A DNA stretch of 64,000 bases from Pedobacter yulinensis. GTDB lineage: Bacteria > Bacteroidota > Bacteroidia > Sphingobacteriales > Sphingobacteriaceae. The translations under genes were made by a program, and so were the position numbers. The notes below the pieces were generated by a model. That model did no database searches, was not told the origin of the DNA, and saw only the letters and a list, made by a program, of their open reading frames with translations. Of this stretch, positions 60,981 through 64,000 are shown piece by piece. Location of the stretch: the NCBI RefSeq assembly GCF_003029735.1, contig NZ_KZ686268.1:1165769-1229768 (forward strand). Reading direction: 5' to 3'. Positions within the stretch are counted from its first letter, which is position 1, and every line of letters starts with the position of its first letter.

Positions 60981-62846
60981 ATGACAGACGTGATACATTT
61001 ACTGCCGGATGCCGTGGCCAACCAGATTGCCGCCGGCGAGGTCATTCAGCGACCGGCATCAGCGGTGAAAGAGCTGTTGGAAAACTCGATCGATGCAGGG
61101 GCAGATAAAATCCAGCTGATCGTTAAAGATGCCGGCAAGGCGCTTATTCAAACCATTGATAATGGCTGCGGAATGAGCGTTACAGATGCCCGCATGTGTT
61201 TTGAACGCCATGCCACTTCCAAGGTGAAGAAAGCCGAAGACCTTTTTGCCATTCGCACCATGGGTTTCCGGGGCGAGGCCATGGCCTCGATCGCTGCCAT
61301 TGCTCAGGTTGAGATGAAGACGCGCCGTCATGAAGATGAGATCGGCACCTGCATCAGCATTGAAGGAGCCGAAGTGATTAACCAGGAGCCGGTTGCCGTT
61401 GCTGCCGGCACGCAGATCGCCATTAAAAACCTGTTTTTTAATACACCGGCAAGGCGCAACTTTCTAAAGAGCAACCCGGTCGAAATGCGCCATATCATCG
61501 ACGAGTTTCAACGCGTGGCCATGGCACATCCGCAGGTCTTCTTCAGCCTGCACCACGACGGGCAGGAGGTCTTTCATTTGCCGAAAGGCACCCTGAAACA
61601 GCGCATTGTACACCTGTTTGGCAGTAACTACAATGAACGGCTCGTGCCGGTAGAGGAAGAAACGACCATCATCAACATCAAGGGTTTCATTGGGAAGCCG
61701 CAGTTTGCAAAAAAAACCCGTGGCGAGCAGTTTTTTTTCGTGAACAACCGGTTCATAAAAGATGGTTACCTGAACCACGCGGTAGCTTCGGCTTTTGACG
61801 AACTGCTGCCAGACGACAGTTTCCCGATGTATGTACTTTTTATTGAAATTGATCCCGCCAAGATCGACGTAAACGTTCATCCTACGAAAACCGAGATCAA
61901 GTACCTTGATGAGAAATCGATCTATGCCATCTTGAAATCGGCGGTAAAGCGGTCAATAGGCCGGTATAACATATCGCCAACCCTTGATTTTAACCAGGAA
62001 ACGGGTTTCAGTGGCATGATTACGCCAAAAGCGCCCGAAGATATTATTCCGCCAAGTATCAGCTTCAACCCCGAGTTCAATCCTTTCAACACTGGCGAAG
62101 ACGGGAAACCTGCCGGCGGCAATGGGTACACGCGCAGCGGGGGTTCTTATCAGCCGGTAGCAAGCACCAAAAACTGGGGTTCGCTATACGAGATCAGCCG
62201 GCAGCCTTTTCAGGAACAGGGAGAACTGCATCCTGAACAGGACTCCAGCCAATCTGAAGCGCTTGCGCATCCGCAGCCGAAACAACTCATGCAGGTACAT
62301 AACCGTTATATCGTTTCGCAGATCAAATCAGGCATCATGCTGATAGACCAGCAGGCAGCACATGAGCGCATTTTGTATGAGCGGTTCCTGCTGCACCTGG
62401 AAGACCGGAAAGGTGCGTCGCAGCAGAGCCTTTTTCCGCAGACCATTACGCTCAGTGCGCAAGACTATGAGCTGGTCAAAAACCTGCTCGATGATATCAA
62501 GAGCCTTGGTTTCGAGGTCAGGGAATTTGGTAAAAATACACTGGTGGTAGAAGGGATACCGGTCGACCTGGGCAGTACAAACATAAATGAGATCCAGCTG
62601 TTTGAACAGTTGATTGAAGGCTTCAAAAATTCCCAGCAGGAGCTAAAACTGGACAAACGCGACCGGCTTGCGCGAAGCCTTGCCCGCAACAGCGCCATTA
62701 AAAGCGGGGTGCCTTTGGGGCAGGAAGAAATGAATACGCTCATTAATCAGCTGTTTGCCTGCGAAACGCCTAACTTCAGCATCAGCGGGAAACCGGTAAT
62801 TCAGACGATCGGCCTGGCCGAACTCGATAAAAAATTTGACAAGTAA
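60981..62846 (+). CDS. mutL: DNA mismatch repair protein MutL
   Basis: 621 residues from the ATG at 60981, where the family opening IHLLPDAVANQIAAGEVIQRP begins; the frame is open 84 codons upstream without family sequence. GHKL ATPase motifs: ELLENSIDAG, DNGCGM and GFRGEAMASI; NVHPTKTEIKY marks the transducer domain. The C-terminal endonuclease motifs of MutH-lacking bacteria are altered: DQHA reads DQQA (456-459), and the CPHGRP zinc motif reads SISGKP (600-605). It couples MutS to downstream steps. Followed 4 bases later by a rhomboid gene. Confidence 0.96.
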   Translation: MTDVIHLLPDAVANQIAAGEVIQRPASAVKELLENSIDAGADKIQLIVKDAGKALIQTIDNGCGMSVTDARMCFERHATSKVKKAEDLFAIRTMGFRGEAMASIAAIAQVEMKTRRHEDEIGTCISIEGAEVINQEPVAVAAGTQIAIKNLFFNTPARRNFLKSNPVEMRHIIDEFQRVAMAHPQVFFSLHHDGQEVFHLPKGTLKQRIVHLFGSNYNERLVPVEEETTIINIKGFIGKPQFAKKTRGEQFFFVNNRFIKDGYLNHAVASAFDELLPDDSFPMYVLFIEIDPAKIDVNVHPTKTEIKYLDEKSIYAILKSAVKRSIGRYNISPTLDFNQETGFSGMITPKAPEDIIPPSISFNPEFNPFNTGEDGKPAGGNGYTRSGGSYQPVASTKNWGSLYEISRQPFQEQGELHPEQDSSQSEALAHPQPKQLMQVHNRYIVSQIKSGIMLIDQQAAHERILYERFLLHLEDRKGASQQSLFPQTITLSAQDYELVKNLLDDIKSLGFEVREFGKNTLVVEGIPVDLGSTNINEIQLFEQLIEGFKNSQQELKLDKRDRLARSLARNSAIKSGVPLGQEEMNTLINQLFACETPNFSISGKPVIQTIGLAELDKKFDK

Positions 62847-62850
62847 GCAC

Positions 62851-63555
62851 ATGAACAACATTTATATTCCCCCTGTAGTTAAAAACCTGCTGATCATTAA
62901 TGTGCTGTTTTTCCTGGTCACCTACGTCTTCAACGGGTTGCTGTCTGACCAGGTTGTTAACACCCTGCCGGTCTATTATTTCGGCTCGCCATTTTTTAAG
63001 GGCTGGCAGCCTGTAACCTATATGTTCATGCATGGAGGTTGGGCACACATCTTTTTTAACATGTTTGCTTTATACTCTTTCGGCAGCCTGCTCGAAAGCC
63101 GCTGGGGTGCCAAACGTTTCCTGATCTTTTACCTGGTAACCGGGCTGGGGGCCCTTGGCTTGCAATGGGCTGTACAGGCCTTTGAAATGTACCAGGCTAC
63201 CGGCCAGCTGGTGCCATCGCTGGATCTGTTGCGTACACTCGATATTGCAGATGCCCAGAAGGCAGTGGAGATTTACCAGAGCCCAATGGTGGGGGCATCA
63301 GGTGCTATTTTCGGCCTCCTCATTGCCTTTGGTATGCTGTATCCGAATGCCGAATTGTATGTTTTTTTAATTCCTGTACCCGTTAAAGCAAAATATCTCG
63401 TTCCTGTATATATACTGATCGAGCTTTCGCTCGGGCTGGCCCGTGTTCAAGGCGATTCGGTCGCGCATTTTGCCCACCTGGGCGGGGCGCTGATCGGCTT
63501 TATCCTGATTAAGCTGTGGAAAGACAACAATAACTTTTACAATTACTATGAGTAA
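62851..63555 (+). CDS. Rhomboid-family intramembrane serine protease
   Basis: 234 residues from the ATG at 62851. Six membrane helices. Motifs: FMHGGWAHIFFNMFALYSFG (His and Asn of the L1-H2 region), GASGAIFG with the catalytic Ser and HFAHLGGALIG with the catalytic His. Rhomboids cut transmembrane helices inside the membrane. It begins 4 bases after mutL and its stop overlaps the start of a second rhomboid gene. Confidence 0.93.
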   Translation: MNNIYIPPVVKNLLIINVLFFLVTYVFNGLLSDQVVNTLPVYYFGSPFFKGWQPVTYMFMHGGWAHIFFNMFALYSFGSLLESRWGAKRFLIFYLVTGLGALGLQWAVQAFEMYQATGQLVPSLDLLRTLDIADAQKAVEIYQSPMVGASGAIFGLLIAFGMLYPNAELYVFLIPVPVKAKYLVPVYILIELSLGLARVQGDSVAHFAHLGGALIGFILIKLWKDNNNFYNYYE

Positions 63556-64000
63556 TACATTGTTCAGGGATCTCAGATTCAAGGTTTTCCAGTCGGGCAA
63601 CCCCCTGTTCCTTTATATCGGCGTAAACGCGCTGATCTTTGTTGCAGCGGCCTTGCTGAATATGCTTTTCGTTATCTCAGGGCAGGGCCCGGTGATCGAC
63701 CGGCTGGTTGCGACTTACCTGGCGCTCCCTGCTCCGTTTTCCCTCTTTCCGCAGCGGTTCTACACCCTGATCACGAGCATGTTCGTGCATGCAGGTTTTT
63801 TTCATGTCCTGTTTAACATGCTGTGGCTCTATTGGATGGGTCGTATTTTTCTTGATTTTTTAAATAACCGGCAGTTTCATTTCGTATACTGGGCCGGCGG
63901 AATAGCCGGCGGTATCTTGTTCCTGCTGGCTTTTAATTTCATTCCCTTTTTTGCGTCAAATACAGAACTGGCCATCCTGCTTGGCGCTTCGGGCGCTGTG
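63548..64000 (+). CDS. Second rhomboid-family protein (partial, cut by window end)
   Basis: 151 residues visible, starting at an ATG that overlaps the first rhomboid stop by 8 bases. It opens MSNTLFRDLRFKVFQSGNP, then membrane helices, MFVHAGFFHVLFNMLWLYWMG (rhomboid L1-H2 motif) and reaches LLGASGAV, the nucleophile GxSG, at the window edge. The catalytic His lies beyond. Translational coupling suggests the two rhomboids are made together. Confidence 0.9.
   Translation, partial: MSNTLFRDLRFKVFQSGNPLFLYIGVNALIFVAAALLNMLFVISGQGPVIDRLVATYLALPAPFSLFPQRFYTLITSMFVHAGFFHVLFNMLWLYWMGRIFLDFLNNRQFHFVYWAGGIAGGILFLLAFNFIPFFASNTELAILLGASGAV

Noticed and set aside
1..64000. CRISPR arrays, rRNA genes, prophage or integron structures
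   Set aside because: No repeated spacer pattern, rRNA sequence, phage structural gene or integrase was seen; the only mobile-type gene is the RAYT.

Overview
The window comes from a member of the Bacteroidota, most likely family Sphingobacteriaceae (Pedobacter/Mucilaginibacter-like). The evidence is the many promoters of the Bacteroidota type (TTG, about 19 bp, then TAnnTTTG), the weak Shine-Dalgarno sites, and family content typical of the phylum: a TonB receptor paired with a DUF4249 lipoprotein, LytS/LytTR regulators, a PadR-PspC pair, a RAYT transposase, a GxHH-type IleRS2 and MutL without MutH-style partners. Base composition is about half GC. No rRNA, CRISPR array, prophage or complete insertion sequence is visible. 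Three tRNA genes are present: Val-UAC, Val-GAC and Lys-CUU.

Layout. 0-8 kb is housekeeping: the tail of serS, a small membrane protein, a SIMPL protein, the ileS-dksA-lspA operon, two tiny membrane proteins, a RAYT transposase facing a 39-bp palindrome, and recO. 8-11.5 kb carries two tRNA-Val genes around a secreted PHP-like protein and a Qnr-like pentapeptide protein. 11.7-16.7 kb is the most unusual locus: a full-length LanB-type lantibiotic dehydratase, a LytS kinase, a LytTR regulator, and between the two regulators, on the opposite strand, an unannotated 47-residue Ser/Thr-rich peptide with no cysteine. 16.8-24.2 kb holds fabF, a TetR gene with two matching palindromic operators, an SDR, an alpha/beta hydrolase, an AraC regulator and an ArsR-(SRPBCC/VOC fusion)-DoxX operon. 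24.4-31 kb holds a small secreted protein, a beta-lactamase-fold lipoprotein and two more LytS/LytTR pairs, with an AAC(3)-I-like acetyltransferase between them. 31-44.3 kb has small lipoproteins, an SPFH-like lipoprotein, a tricorn-like S41 protease, a DUF4185 protein, a Tat-exported phospholipase C and a PadR-PspC operon. 44.4-54.6 kb is outer-membrane biology: TonB receptor plus DUF4249 lipoprotein, a large MG2/plug protein, a TetR-nitroreductase operon and a FadL porin plus GDSL lipase. 54.6-64 kb has periplasmic MsrA, a 2-oxoglutarate dioxygenase, a peptidoglycan amidase, a beta-lactamase-fold hydrolase with a GH3-like C-terminal domain but no GH3 catalytic domain, an amidohydrolase lipoprotein, mutL and two rhomboid proteases, the second cut by the window end.

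How they fit together. The strongest candidate for something undescribed is the 11.7-16.7 kb locus. It looks like a minimal ribosomally made peptide pathway in which a LanB enzyme could dehydrate a run of Thr/Ser residues that have no Cys to cyclise onto, under a LytS/LytTR system whose operon runs antisense to the peptide gene. A second theme is cell-envelope sensing and remodelling (three LytS/LytTR pairs, serine hydrolases, amidase, rhomboids, PspC). A third is built-in drug tolerance: GxHH IleRS, an AAC(3)-I-like enzyme and a Qnr-like protein.
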